Positions 1-11,793 of a DNA stretch of 64,000 nucleotides are shown piece by piece. Both the position numbers and the translations under genes were made by a program. The notes under the pieces are model-generated. The model did not search any database. It was not told where the DNA came from and worked only from the letters and a program-made list of their open reading frames with translations. Position 1 is the first letter of the stretch. Each line of letters begins with the position of its first letter. Source of the stretch: Macrothele yani (Eukaryota; Arthropoda; Arachnida; Araneae; Macrothelidae); the NCBI GenBank assembly GCA_039090855.1, contig CM076995.1:117366770-117430769 (forward strand), given 5' to 3'.

Positions 1-95
1 AATTTTCATCCTTGGGAACGCATTAATTGTCAAGAAAATGTGTACAGAAGTTTTTCCATTGGAAGTATAGGAAGCGAAATTACTTGACGTCCACT
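1..95 (+). repeat. Arm fragment of the foldback unit of the composite repeat
   Basis: Nearly identical to the right arm of the foldback unit at 46633-47072 (matching about 46975-47070) and at 52168-52772, and matching the left arms in reverse complement. It includes the shared end TTACTTGACGTCCAC. It enters at the window edge, so its other arm, if present, lies outside. No coding capacity. Recognised only by its recurrence within this window. Confidence 0.8.
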
Positions 96-347
96 GTTTT
101 CCTACCAGTAAGTTTGGTCAGGCAGGTTTAAAAAGCGGAACCTTGAATCTCAGCAAAACATTTAAAATTATGGTTTCTGTCTTTAATTAAAGGAAATGGA
201 CACTGTAAATAGTTCTTTAAGTCACCATTCTTTTTTAGTTCTCTTTAAACTTATTATTTATGTATTTCTACATTAGCTTCCAAATTAGCGATTCCTTTCT
301 CGAACTTACTTTTCGTCCGGTATTTACCGATACTCATATCACATGTG

Positions 348-880
348 TCAGGTTCTTCATTATTCCCAGTATCATGCTATAACATTATTTCCTGTTCCTC
401 GTACAGCCCTCCTTACTAGTCTATGATAACATTTCTCTTATATATACATATCATGAAACATATCCCAAGGGACAGTCTCATGGTAAAACGTGCTTCTAAG
501 TGAACAAATGAAATAACAAAGGTATCACGTACCTAATATTGAACCATATGTAGTACGTTACTGCTACATATGGTTCAATATTAGGTACGTGATACATTTG
601 TTATTTCATTTGAACATTTCTCCTGTTCGCATGATTTTTATTCCTATGCCATTTCTTTCCTGTTCTCATTATAACCCATGTTACATTTCGTACAGTCCTC
701 CTTAGTTGTGCATGATCACATTTGTCTGGTTCTCATTGTTCCCTGTCCTATGCCATTATTTCCTTTTTTAATTATCTCCCACGTTTCAATTCATACAGTT
801 CTCCTTGCTTGCCCATAATCCCATTCGTCCGGTTCTCATTATTTCCACTTAAGTATTTTTTCATTCTGTTCTCACTACTT
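348..880. repeat. Degenerate tandem repeat, C/T-rich
   Basis: Phrases such as GGTTCTCATTATTCC, CTATGCCATTATTTCC and CATACAGTTCTCCTT recur in the same order near 348, 620, 725 and 810, with many substitutions and indels. This fits an old tandem array with units of roughly 100 bp, interrupted by the hairpin at 503-614. Unit length and boundaries are uncertain. Confidence 0.4.
503..614. repeat. Long near-perfect hairpin (about 51-bp arms)
   Basis: The left arm 503-553 is the reverse complement of 564-614 with only two or three mismatches; the centre (554-563) is about 10 bp. The arms include GAACCATATGTAG and CTACATATGGTTC. It does not resemble the other inverted repeats in the window. It could be a tiny foldback element or a replication-generated palindrome. 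Confidence 0.85.
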
Positions 881-1490
881 CTCCAGACGTTTTTTATACG
901 CATGCTTTACTGATGCAATGATCGGCCTGTAATTGATAGAACTTGACTCTATATTGGAAACGAACTACTAAGCAGCAAATTTATTTTTAGGACTCCATAC
1001 GGAATGCGTGTTGTGTGCATCACTTTCTATGAATGGGAACAGTTTTCCACTATTTTGTGTTTATTTTTATTTCAAAATTCTTTAAATGATACCGGAAGCA
1101 GTCGGGCGTGAAAAACTGTCGACTGCAGAAAGTAAATTACCACGCTAATCGTGGGAGGTCGTGCCATTCTTCACTTAGCACCTAAAAAAGTTAAATGAAA
1201 AGGTTGAGCCTTTCCTGAAAAGGTTAAAAGAAGGTTTCACTTTCTGCTCGCGTGAGATCTGCAAATGAAATAGCCGGTTGACTGCGGTTTTCTCAAGCCG
1301 TGATGAACACATGTTGGCTGTTTCTTCAAACAAAAGAACAAATGCTGAGTTAGCCGTAAACTGCAGAGACAACAACTTGATAACCACTGACTGAAGTTTA
1401 TTCAACTTATGCATATAATATCATTAGAGAATGTCTGCTGCACTTTGAGCAACATTTCAATTGGATTGTGTCAGGTATTTCCAGATGCCG

Positions 1491-1542
1491 GTTTTGGTTC
1501 AATGAATGAAAAATTTGTAGTTTTCATTCACTGAACCAAAAC
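1491..1542. repeat. Hairpin with 22-bp arms
   Basis: Left arm 1491-1512 and right arm 1521-1542 are reverse complements with one mismatch around an 8-bp loop (ATTTGTAG). The arms read GTTTTGGTTCA and TGAACCAAAAC at their outer ends. No relation to the transposon termini seen elsewhere. Confidence 0.8.
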
Positions 1543-1846
1543 AGACGTTTGAAAAGAATTAGAACTCGATTTAGAATACGAGAAGAAGGTATTTTCAGGT
1601 TAGTAGGTCATCTCGAAGTACAAAATGATGAACATAGTTCAAAAGTCGAGAAGGAGAATTTGCAAGGTAGGTGGGTCCTCTGAGTTTTAAAATGATGAAG
1701 CATTCATTCTTGTATCAACTTTGGAAATATTGATCCAAAATTAAAAATTTTCAATCCAACACATATTGACAAAAACCAGCACACATTTATTCCACCTAAA
1801 AAGATATGCTCCTTATTATTGGAAAACACATACTTTCCTCTGTTTA

Positions 1847-1922
1847 ACATAACAAACCTTTTTAACATAATGACTTTTGACAAAATAAATGACATAACAA
1901 ACCTTTATGACTTTTGACAAAA
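1847..1922. repeat. Short imperfect direct duplication
   Basis: CATAACAAACCTTT and ATGACTTTTGACAAAAT each occur twice in succession, giving a two-copy tandem of about 40 bp with a small indel. Probably local slippage. Nothing suggests function. Confidence 0.6.
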
Positions 1923-3115
1923 TGCATCAGAACTGCCAAGTTCATCACATATGCAGTGACATACGCGTAAAGTCTAAGAGCTAAGGTGTTGTATAACTGA
2001 AGAAGGTACTGTGCTACATTTCGCCGTCCAGAGAAAAAACTCATATTAGAAACATCTAAAACATTTGCCATGCTTACCTCTGTCTGATCTCAAATGGATT
2101 TTTCGAATTCCTCTCCTAGAAATGAGATCAACAGCGCTCCTACTTGTAAACTTTCCTGCATTTGGACTATGTTGTGCCATGATAAATAAAGTACGTGAAA
2201 GCTTCATTGATTTTCTTCAATGTTAGACCTTTTGTATGTCAATTAGATTCTTACTGAATATACTTGTATGCTCTGAATGAAATGCAGTCAGTTAATCCAC
2301 GTCTTCAATGCTGACGCTTATGCTTAGTTCAGTCATGAGCAGAATAACTTTCTTCGTAGTCATATACAAGTAATCTCTGACTTTTTAAATATCCTTCAGA
2401 CATAAAACCTACTAAAGCTGGGATCTTTGACCCATGACCGCGGGCCATTAGTGGCCCCAAAAACTCTTCTTAGAGGACCGCGAGACCTTTCCCACATAAA
2501 AAATTCTAAAATGAAAAAAAAAGTGTAAAAAAAAAAAAGAAATCATTAAAAAAATGTTAGTTTTTTCATTCATTATATTTCTTAGCAGTTTTTCGTTTTA
2601 CATTAATTTCGGTTGCGCTTTAATTAATGAATGGTATGTTTCTACATTATTTCACCTGCATGCAAGGTTAATTCCTTTTTTTAATACTTGTTTGACTTTT
2701 AAAGACGGTTATTTCAGTAGATACCTTGGGTCCATGGACTTTAAATTCCCAAACATGCAATTAGCTATGCTGGGATAAACTATATATATTAAATCTTTAA
2801 AGAAAGCTAAAAATATTAGCACATTATGTAAATAGTTCTGACTTCACTGTAACTTGGGTATCATACATATTAGTTACATAGCTTCTTTATCCGAAAATTA
2901 AATTTTACTAATCAGATCCTCTCTGAAATAGTCGATATTTATAGCAAATACATGCATATTTGCTCTTCTTTTTCTTGTGACACGCCAATCCTATTCAGTT
3001 TTGTCATGTGGCCCGCGAGTTCTATTTTATTTTATTATGTGGCCCGCCATTCCTATTTCATTCTGTCATGGTCCAAGATTCGGAAAAGGTCGAAGACCCC
3101 TTGTACTGGAAAACA

Positions 3116-4500
3116 CACTGCTGGCCACCCAAAATGCAACACCAAGGAGGACACGAGATAGCAAAGCCAGATTTACTGGACACATAACAACAGATACAAA
3201 GATTAAACGATTGAGCTTACAGGCCCGTGCGACTTGCGGAACACGCAGACATCAATAGTTCGTGTGGCCCCCAATGTCTGGCAATAACGGCCGCTACACG
3301 CCGCGGCATCGAACGAAAAAGGTTTTGGATGTGGGCATGGGGTATGTCGGTCCAGGCTGCTTCCACACGTTGCCACAGTTCATCAGGCGTAGCCGCGGGT
3401 GGTGCTTGCCGGGCCAATCGGTTGCCGATCAGCGACCAGACGTGTTCGATGGGTTACATATCGGAAGAACAGGCGGGCCACGGCAGCCGTGACACCTGGT
3501 GGGCCGTGAAGAATTGTTGCACGATGGTACCACGTGCGGGCGCGCATTATCCTGTGGCAGCTGCCAGGTCCTGCAGGTAAGGGAGGACTACAGGCTCCAA
3601 AACGTCAGAGATGTAGCGGTGGCTGTTGAGTGTACCGGCGATGAGTACCAGAGGGGTGCGGGTGTCATATCCAATTGCGCCCCAAACCATAACGCCGGGC
3701 GACGGACCGATATGACGATGCATAATGCAAGCGTCATTCACTCTCTCGCTGCGGTGCCGCCACACGAGGATCTGACCATCGTGGTGTTGCAGGCAGAAGC
3801 GGGATTCGTCGGAGAAGACAATGTCGTGCCATTCCGTAGTCCAGGTCCGGCGTTCAACGGCCTTCTGCCGCCGCACTCGCCGGTGGTGTAACGTCAATGG
3901 TAATCGGAGCAGTGGGCGCCGTGCGACAAGTTCCCGCTCCTGCAGACGACGTCGAACGGTACGTGCTGAAACACCCTAATTCCTGCGCTAACGTTCGTGA
4001 TGTGGTGGTGCGAGCCGTCAATGCCCGCCGCACAAAATGCCGGTCCTCTTGTCCGGTGGTGTGCCGTGGCTGCGGCAATCACTCAAGTCGGTCCGTCCGT
4101 CCCTCCTGCACCCACCGAATCCATACTCGCCTCACTGTGGCTGGATGTCGTCCCACACGGGAGCCGATGTCTCGGTACGGTAAACCGCTGTCGCGATAAG
4201 CCGCTATTCGTCCTCTGTCGAACTCCGAAACGTGCAGGAATGACTGCCCTATTCTGCGACGAGGCATCAAGAAGTTTTCCACGCACAGGTCCGGCAGCAC
4301 ATAACACTTCCACTACTTACACCCCGCCTTCTGTGCACCCTTCTTATAGTGCTTTTCGGTGGCGTGCCGGGTGCACATGATTTGCATATGCCCTGCAAAG
4401 CTAATCGTTTGCATGTCCTCTCCCGGGCAACGCATGCTGCGAATTTCCAGGCCAATTGGAGGCTTCCTTCTTGGTGTTGCATTTTGGGTGGCCAGCAGTG
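3116..4500 (-). mobile_element. Tc1-like DNA transposon, complete ends, dead
   Basis: Terminal inverted repeats of about 36 bp bound the element: CACTGCTGGCCACCC at 3116 and its reverse complement ending at 4500, continuing with the shared AAAATGCAACACCAAG. A TA follows the right end; the left flank has decayed to CA. The CACTG terminus and TA target are typical of Tc1/mariner elements. At 1385 bp with about 36-bp TIRs it has the usual size of a full Tc1 element. The reverse strand carries a broken transposase. Confidence 0.9.
3217..4267 (-). pseudogene. Tc1-like transposase (DD34E), frameshifted
   Basis: Would cut and paste the element in the nucleus. Read on the minus strand from ATG 4267 (MPRRRIGQSF), it shows an N-terminal helix-turn-helix region (FDRGRIAAYRDSGLPYRDI), then in another frame the first catalytic Asp (IVFSDESRF, in 3547-3897), the second (DNARPH, near 3540) and the glutamate in PIEHVW (near 3455). 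Allowing for the shift, spacing from the second Asp to the Glu is 34 residues, the Tc1 DD34E signature. At least two frameshifts and an in-frame stop, where NPIEH is expected before PIEH, make it a pseudogene. The C-terminus (SMPRRVAAVIARH) is still readable in 3217-3417. Confidence 0.85.
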
Positions 4501-4563
4501 TAGCTGAGCATTTTAAAGTGAATTCCATGTCTTTCAAAGACTTTTTGCATGCTTTTCTTCTTT

Positions 4564-5006
4564 TTTACGCTTTCCAAATGTAGGCTAAAGAAGCGTATAT
4601 GCTCTAGCTTTGTCTGTCTGTCTGTCAATCCGTCTGCACGATAACTCGCGTAAAAATGGTTCGATTTTGATGAAATTTTAGTATGTGGTAAGGGACCACC
4701 TGGGGACGAATCCTATTGGAAATGGACGAAATGGGGTCAAAGGTAAGGACATAGAAGCAGGATCTATACTACTGGCCATATGCGTTATAACTTACGTAAA
4801 AATACTTCGATTGCGAGAAAACCTTAACATGTTGTTCCGGAGGTATACTGAACCGGTTCTGTTGAATATCATCGAAATGGGGTCAAAGGTCAGGACACAG
4901 GAGCGAGATTTATTCCACAGCTGTTATCCTTATAACTTGAGTAATGATTTCTGGTATGTTGGAAAGCGTATCATAATCAATGCATTACAATGTTTTTACT
5001 AACTTG
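4564..5006 (+). repeat. Composite tandem-monomer repeat, short copy R1
   Basis: Begins with the hairpin tip ACGCTTTCCAA...AAGCGTATATGC shared by all copies and ends with TTTTTACTAACTTG. Inside are about 2.5 monomers of roughly 145 bp, recognised by TTCGATTTYGATGAAATTTTAG, GGGACCACCTGGGGACGAA and GGGGTCAAAGGT. It lacks the foldback unit of the long copies at 46.1 and 51.3 kb. Short open frames crossing it are by-products of the monomer sequence. Confidence 0.85.
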
Positions 5007-7745
5007 TAATTCTCATACGACAATAAAATGTTCGCTCACCAAGTGATTAATGATGATTTGGTGCGCGAAAGGTTTGATTTAGGTGCAAAAGTATAATGTG
5101 TGAAAGTCGTGCATACTAAAGCAGAGGATCACTAGTACTTGCTTCTTACACCAATTTAAAAGGAAAATAACGAACTCAAAGAAATCCGAATTATGAAAAG
5201 AAGAGAAAAACTGAACATTACTAGAAAACGACCTTTCTTCTTAACGCAAATTTATTTATGTCATTTATTCATATCACGGTACAACAAGCTTCAGAGCTTT
5301 TTATTTACTATAAAGTACGGTTTTCATGTAATGCAAGGAGGTTGTGATTTAAGCAAGATCGGCAATCCTTTTCCTGTAAGGTATGTTTGCCCTTGAATGT
5401 TACAACCAGCATTTATTCATATTAGCCAAACAAAACTATTTTCAAATCCGATAAACTAAAAAGTAATAAATAATAATTGGCCATTCGACGTTCGAAAGAA
5501 GTCAAAAATTATAAAACAATATCAGGAGAAATTGTTCCACAACAGCGAGCATTTCTCTATAGACCTCAAAATACAAGAGCAAATTGAGAGAAGGGACAAA
5601 AGATATCATAGAGGGCAAATGTGGAGGTTGAAAGAAGAGCGTAAATTACTATTTAGGGAAAAAATGCATTAAGAAATAAAAACTAGAATAATGTTAAGGT
5701 AGTAAAACTGCAGAAATGTGAAAGATTCTGAGTGTCTCAGAGTCATCCAGGAAAAAAAAATCGTAAATGAAGAAGTACAATAGATAGCAAAGGGTACAGG
5801 ATGATCAGAAATGGGAAGTATGTAAAACAGCAAAAAAAGAAACTAAAAACATATGTGGCAACTCGGGAAACTATTGCCTGGATGGAAAATATAAGAGAAA
5901 TTCATACAGTAGAAAGAGAGGGAACGATGCTTGAAATAAAAAAAAAGTATGGAATAAGAAAGCCAAGAACATAGCCCATATTATTTTGTTTGTTTGCTGC
6001 CCACCGTCAGCAACTCTAAATGCTTTTTGCCCTCCCTTATCAGTGGCACGGTGGTGGGTTCTCTGAAGCTACTGTTGCACAGGAACTGCGAACTAATCAG
6101 TGCAAAAATGCAAAAAAATTACATAAACCTAAAGCCCTGAAGTAAAGGGAACGAGAAGAAACTAAACTCTTTGTCATCATCGCAATTTAAAAGAAACAAG
6201 GTATTCTCTAAACATATGTTTCCAACATTACAGTATTAGGCATATCAACTGAGTCTTCGTGAAAACGCAGTTGACACATTTCTTCAAAGTTCTTAATTTG
6301 TTTTTTCTTTTCTAAAGTACTTATATTTTCATCTTGATTTTTAATTGCTGAATTTCAGAAATTAGAGATCTCCTAAAAGTGGCCCATCTTTTCGATCGCT
6401 GAACAGAAACTTTGCGATATCTATTTTTTCCTGCCTTTTGGTTTGGTGATCTTTCTCAAGCATTGAATTTTTTTTTCATTAAATTATCATTACAGATTTG
6501 CAAAAAATTTCAGTGACGTCATTCTGTCGTCTGCACATTCCACTGATTTCCCATTTCGTACTCCAGCGTTCGTTTCACCTTTAGTATCCAGATTAATTTT
6601 CTTCGGACTTAATTCACTTAATTGTTCCAAAGCAGTTCGAACATACCCCCCTCCCCTCCCCCTGTGTCTCTGGAACGTCTGTGTTATTTCTTCAGAATTT
6701 AAAGAAGGTACATTCACGCTGGACACAGCGTCAGATTTGAGTATCTTTCGCAAAGGCAATCCAATTGATTTGATTTTTCAAATTATCTTCATAACCACAA
6801 CTCTGAAATGTTCGCAACAAATTCTGGCGTACTTAACATTAACAGAGCTCAGTCTTAGACACTTCTGTATTTCTTCTTTTACCAGCACTGGTTTCTTTCG
6901 GGAAACAGCACGCAATACAATATTTTTTTCCTCTCCGGTACCTGCAGTTTTTCCGACATGTTGTAAATCAGGCGCACCGATTTACGTAGCAGCTAAACTA
7001 ACTATTTATATACATGCACACAATAGATATACTATTAAATATTCACACAATTAATTTTTTTTACATGTACACTAATAAATATATCGCAAACGATAAAATA
7101 ATCTAGTTTGATGAAATAAAGCGCAATCTAGAAAACTCTTCTCGCAATGACAGCACAGCAGCACTGGAGATGTCCAAGCACCACAGTGACGTCACAACTG
7201 GCCCCCAGCCTCTCTCATGAGGACCGTGTCGGCATTCGGTTTCACAAAGCGACGGACCAGCCCTTGTCTCTTTTATAGCCCTCGACATCATATTAACATG
7301 TAATCAGAGCTCTGTTCTGGGCATGTGTGCTCAAGTCGCCTTTCAAACCGAAAGTAAAAGGTGAATTCGATTATAATTCTCAAGTGAGTTCACCCACTCC
7401 TCTCATCTGCGAGGAATGCCTTTCCAGTGACCGAGTAGTCAAAGGCGCGATCTTTTGACTATGATCGCCCGAGCCGTTCCTGGCCTGAAGCACAGGTTGA
7501 GTCATGGGGCGATGCGACAAATCTACGCTCGTCCCTAGAACCAATACCTCAAATTAAGGACCAGAGACTCCTTAAAGACTTAGATGAGATGCTCACAAGG
7601 GTTTTTAAACCCTAAAAAAAGGGGAAAGAAATCTACGCGTGTAGAAAAAAAGTGTCCTCCCCACATTCGAAAGATTATTTTTCTGGAAAGTCTTTCCCTG
7701 CTCCTCAGATTTTTGTATACTTTTACAGGTGTGTTTTCTTTTTAA
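5007..7745. other. AT-rich stretch, no gene recognised
   Basis: Short frames only, none with motifs I recognise. Much of 5400-6000 is A-rich on the + strand and dense with stops. A possible decayed coding remnant lies at 7381-7612 and is listed separately. TGACGTCA palindromes occur near 6514 and 7190, outside any recognised repeat. Confidence 0.4.
7381..7612 (+). pseudogene. Possible decayed coding remnant, family unknown
   Basis: Two forward frames joined by one shift give a coherent protein-like string. One frame ends ICEECLSSDRVVKGAIF at about 7450; the next runs DYDRPSRSWPEAQVE to LLKDLDEMLTRVFKP and stops near 7612. Its composition (charged, few rare residues, one C-x2-C pair) looks more like real protein than chance AT-rich translation. 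I cannot name a family; the C-terminal end of an old retroelement is one possibility. Confidence 0.25.
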
Positions 7746-8333
7746 CAAGTTAGTAAAATCATGCAATGCATTGATTATAAAACGCTTTCCAACATACCAG
7801 AAATCATTACTCAAGTTATGAGGATAATGGCTGTGGAATAAATCTCGGTCCTGTGCCCTGACCTTTGATCTCATTTCGATTATATTTAACAGAACCGGTT
7901 CAGCATACCTCCGAAATAAAATGAGAAAGTTTTGTCTCAATTGAAGCATTCTTACGTAAGTAATGATGCATATGGGATATGGAATAGATCCCGCTCCTAT
8001 GCCGTGACCTTTGACCCCACTTCACCCATTTTAAATAGGGTTCATCCCCAGGTGGTCCCCTACAATATGCTAAAATTTCATCGACATCGAACCATATTTA
8101 CACAAGTTATGACGCATAAGGGCAATGGAATGGATCCCGTTCCTCTGTCGTGACCTTTGACCCCATTTCGTCCATTTTCCGTAGGGTTCGTTCCCAGGTG
8201 GTCCCCTACCACATACTAAAATTTCATCGAAATCGAACCATTTTTACGCGAGTTATCGTACCGACAGACAGAAGGATGGACGGACATAGCTGGAGCATAT
8301 ACGCTTCTTCAACCTACGGTTGGAAAGCGTAAA
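7746..8333 (-). repeat. Composite tandem-monomer repeat, short copy R2
   Basis: Reverse orientation: CAAGTTAGTAAAATC at 7746 is the complement of the shared end and GGTTGGAAAGCGTAAA at 8333 is the tip. Between them are about three monomers of roughly 145 bp (GTGACCTTTGACCCCATTTC, CCCAGGTGGTCCCCTACC, AAAATTTCATCG). Like R1 it lacks the foldback and unique central parts. The tip near 8300-8330 can form the same small hairpin as in other copies. Confidence 0.85.
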
Positions 8334-9794
8334 AAATGAAACTGTATTAGTTTGAAGTTTCGACTGTATCAAAGCCTTGCAAAACTTTCTATTTCCTTAC
8401 AATAATATAATTATTATTTTTTTGGGGGTAATAATTTTATCTAATACCAGTTTTCTGTCATTTTTGTTCTTTTTTACGTCAGAACTTTAATTATTGTCTT
8501 CGAGTTAAAGAAACTGCGCATGCAGATTGTTTTTTCATTTCATACATATGTATCGTCTCAATTTCTTCTGATCGAAAGAGATTTTCTATGCCTTGATTTC
8601 CATGACAATTCTTCAACAACGAAAAACACCTGGCACTTTTTAAACACCTGAATTTTGGTATGACACTAATCTTTCGTTGTTCGTTTGGTTAACACGCAAC
8701 AAACATACCCCTTTAACTTTTCTAACACATGTCGTAAGTTCTCTTTTTTATTTATTTAAGCTAACTAAGAAAGCCAAAACCTGCTTATTCTGTGCAATTT
8801 TAAATTTTAATTTCTTTTTTAAATTCTACACAACAGATGATTTTTTCTGTCATTTATAAATTCTAGTATACACATTTTTGAAATGAATTTACTATCATTT
8901 TTATCTATCAAACAGTAAGACTCTGCACCTATATTGTGACACTTTAAACACAGAATCACTGACGGATTCGAAATGCTTGCATTAGGAACAGTGAGTCTAG
9001 TTTTGGCCGCTTAAAAATTAAACTTAAAATACTGGGGTAAATTTTTGATGTATTTAAATTTCATGTTTCGGAGAAGTGTATGTATTGAAGTCGCGTTAAT
9101 ATAAGCACGAATAAATTCATATACCATTCTGTGTTTACCAACTTAAAAAAAAATAAGAAAAAAAACCAAACGGTTTGTAGTAAGAATGAAAGTTAATGAT
9201 TACGTGGCATTCAGCTGCTGACTTGTTTCCTTAAGGAGACATCCGTGCCGACCTTTTCTTTTAATAGGAAGCATTATTTTTCGACGCTTTTTTAGTATTA
9301 TAATAGCTTAATACGTTCACATGACTCAACCTTCAGGAGAGAGAACGTGGATTTCCTCACGTAACGTGCGAGAAGCAGGTTCTTCGGTTCTTCACCTGAC
9401 AAGTAAAAAAGCAGTTAGGTTACTGTTAATCAGGTTGCTCCCCTGACATCTAGACCACGCTACAGAGACAAAATTTTGCCGGCCTACGATATAAATCCAT
9501 TCGTTTATTTCATTTCATTTATGCAAAGTTCAGAAACTTTTGAAATATGATTTTCATCACTAAAACTACGCTACGTTATATTCCTGGAAAATTTCACTAA
9601 ATTCTTAAATGTAAAAATAATATTTCTTTTCCGCATTCTGAACGTTATTAAAAGAATTAACTTTTGCATCAGATACTTTTCATTGGTAAAGATGGCTGTT
9701 TTGTTCAATTTCATATCAAGAAACAACGTTTAAAAATGCAATTATTTACGGCTTAACGTCTACTATAGATTTGCTGGAAAATATACTACTATAG
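8334..9794. other. AT-rich intergenic stretch
   Basis: No open frame with a recognisable domain, no transposon termini, no tRNA-like box pair. Only homopolymer-rich AT sequence is visible. Confidence 0.5.
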
Positions 9795-10311
9795 GTTGCC
9801 TGAGTACAGCCAGCTTTCTGGAACTACTCGTTCAGAACTGCAGAGTATGATCCAGGAACTCACTGGCAGGGGTAAAGAAGTGAGATTAAAAATGAACTCT
9901 CAGAAGACAATACTGATGTGCAACGCTTTTACAAGAAATGAAGATTTATCGATTGATGGGGAAAAGATAGAGATAATCGATACCTACATTTACCTTGGAA
10001 AGCAGATATCAAGCATAGGTCACACTGATGAAGAAATTAATCGACGTATAAAACTTGGTTGGCGAACTTTTGAAAGAAACTATTCAATTTTTTAAGAGCA
10101 ATATGCCATTATGTCTTAAAAGAAAACTGTTTAATCAATGCATCCTTCCAGTGCTTACGTACGGAGCAGAGACGTGGACCTTAACTAAAAAGGACAAACA
10201 AAAACTGCAGACAACTGAAATCATAACCCTTTATTATGCTAATGAGCAAAAATGTACATAAAGCATTATCAGCGTAAAAGATTAGAGAAGCATGAAGAGA
10301 CGCATGCTTGG

Positions 10312-11633
10312 TAGAGGTCTGAACGGGCCCATGCCGGGGCGGGCCTTTGTTCATTTCTAAGTTGGAAAAATGGGCCGGCCCATCAATATTTAATGCAAAA
10401 TATACAAGGGCCAAGCAGGGTTTTTTTTTTTTTTAATGAGCAAAATAATCGCTGTACGGTGCCTTTCTCGCTTGGAAATCTCACAACATACAGCAGCAGG
10501 ATAAGATTGAATAATTTTCCGCTATTAGGAAAAATAGAAGTTTCACGACATCCTCCCCTCATACAAAGCAATTGGAGTGGGTCAGCTCCCTTAGTTTTTC
10601 AATGTGAATGCGGTCCCTCCTCTCTCTCTCTAACTTTCATCCTCCTCTCTCTCTCTCTCTAACTTTCATCCTCCTCTCTCTCTCTCTCTCTAACTTTCAT
10701 CCTCCTCTATCTCTCTCTCTAACTTCCACCCTCCTCTCATGCTTCAGAGCAGGCTATTAACTGCAGCATTTATAAACCGAGCCACCCGCTCGCAGACCAA
10801 CTTTTTTATTGTTCTGGTCGTCGGCACTTTGTTCTCTAGATGTGTGAATAGCTCTTAAGTTGTCTTAAATGACACGGGAGAAATGGGCTGGGAGAAACTT
10901 ACTTCTGTGTATAAATCTGTTCCGTATTTTCCCATTTGTACTCTCAGGGAGTCAGCAGATGGCAAATGAACGGTTAGGTATCCCAGCCCAGCCGTTTTCA
11001 AAACTTCTGTGGCATTGGTTAGCTGGGCAGTCTGTCGTTGTTTTCCCTAGCACATGCCCATTTCAGGGTTGCTGATAAATGCTCTTCCATACTTATTATG
11101 GAGTTTAAGAAAGCGAAAGAATTTCGCGAAAAAATTGCTTCCGGAGAATATGTGCTTGTAGACAATGTAAAGTAGAACAATCGTACTCATAATTCTGGAT
11201 TTTTCATACTTTTCGAATTAACCCCCTCCTCCTTATTCCCAAGAATATTCCAGGTCCGGCGGTAGGCAATGATAATTTGAAAACCCAGAAAATTTGAAAG
11301 GCATGGAAATTATCGTTTATATGCAATATTTTTTAGTATACAAGCACCCTCCCCTCCTTAGACGTCACGTGACTTATACAGAGTCACACAAGTATTCCGA
11401 ATGAACGTTTATTGTAATAGAATACGTGTAGCAATTAAGAAAACGAAAACTCTGCAGGAGTCGAATGACCGAATCACCAGGTGTCAAATTCGTGTTTTAG
11501 TACCTGTTGAAAATTTACAGCCCAGCCCGGGCCTTGGAAACAGGAGAAATATGCGGGCCGGGCCGGGCCGGGCTTTAATTTAAAAAATTGAAACAGGCCG
11601 GGTTTTCCAAATTAAGGCCCGTGCAGACCTCTA
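10312..11633. mobile_element. hAT-type non-autonomous element with 8-bp target duplication
   Basis: Ends are inverted repeats TAGAGGTCTGMACGGGCC (18 bp, one mismatch) at 10312 and 11633. Flanks are ATGCTTGG (10304-10311) and ATGCTTGA (11634-11641), an 8-bp target duplication with one difference, and the interrupted RTE reads through correctly once it is removed. An 8-bp duplication with TAGRG-type ends is characteristic of hAT transposons. No transposase is visible in the 1322 bp. The subterminal parts are very GC-rich (GGGCCGGGCCGG) and the interior holds a CT-rich minisatellite. Confidence 0.85.
10608..10740. repeat. CT-rich minisatellite inside the hAT-type element
   Basis: About four units of roughly 30-34 bp, each (CT)n followed by AACTTTCATCCTC. 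The CT run varies in length between units. It is internal to the hAT-type element and could serve as a copy-specific marker. Confidence 0.9.
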
Positions 11634-11793
11634 ATGCTTGATGTAACCAGGAGAGATAAGAAGAGGCTCATGGGTGAATAAGAAAAATGATAAGAGTAGA
11701 AGATATCATGATCAGCGTAAAATCCCTGAAATGGCAATATGGGCTGGACATGTTGCTAGAAGAACGGATCACCGATGGACAACCGAAATCCTA

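Larger units (their letters stand above)
96..3115. other. AT-rich stretch without recognisable genes
   Basis: No open frame here has a recognisable domain; all are short and lack supporting motifs. The stretch holds two long hairpins, a degenerate C/T-rich tandem repeat (about 348-880), a short local duplication (about 1847-1922) and, at about 2980-3080, a decayed tandem repeat with a unit of some 30-40 bp around ATGTGGCCCGC. I see no promoter, RNA gene or exon structure. Confidence 0.5.

Noticed and set aside
2400..3080. hAT or zinc-finger gene remnant suggested by repeated ATGTGGCCCGC words
   Set aside because: No coherent frame and no inverted ends; it is better described as a decayed tandem repeat.
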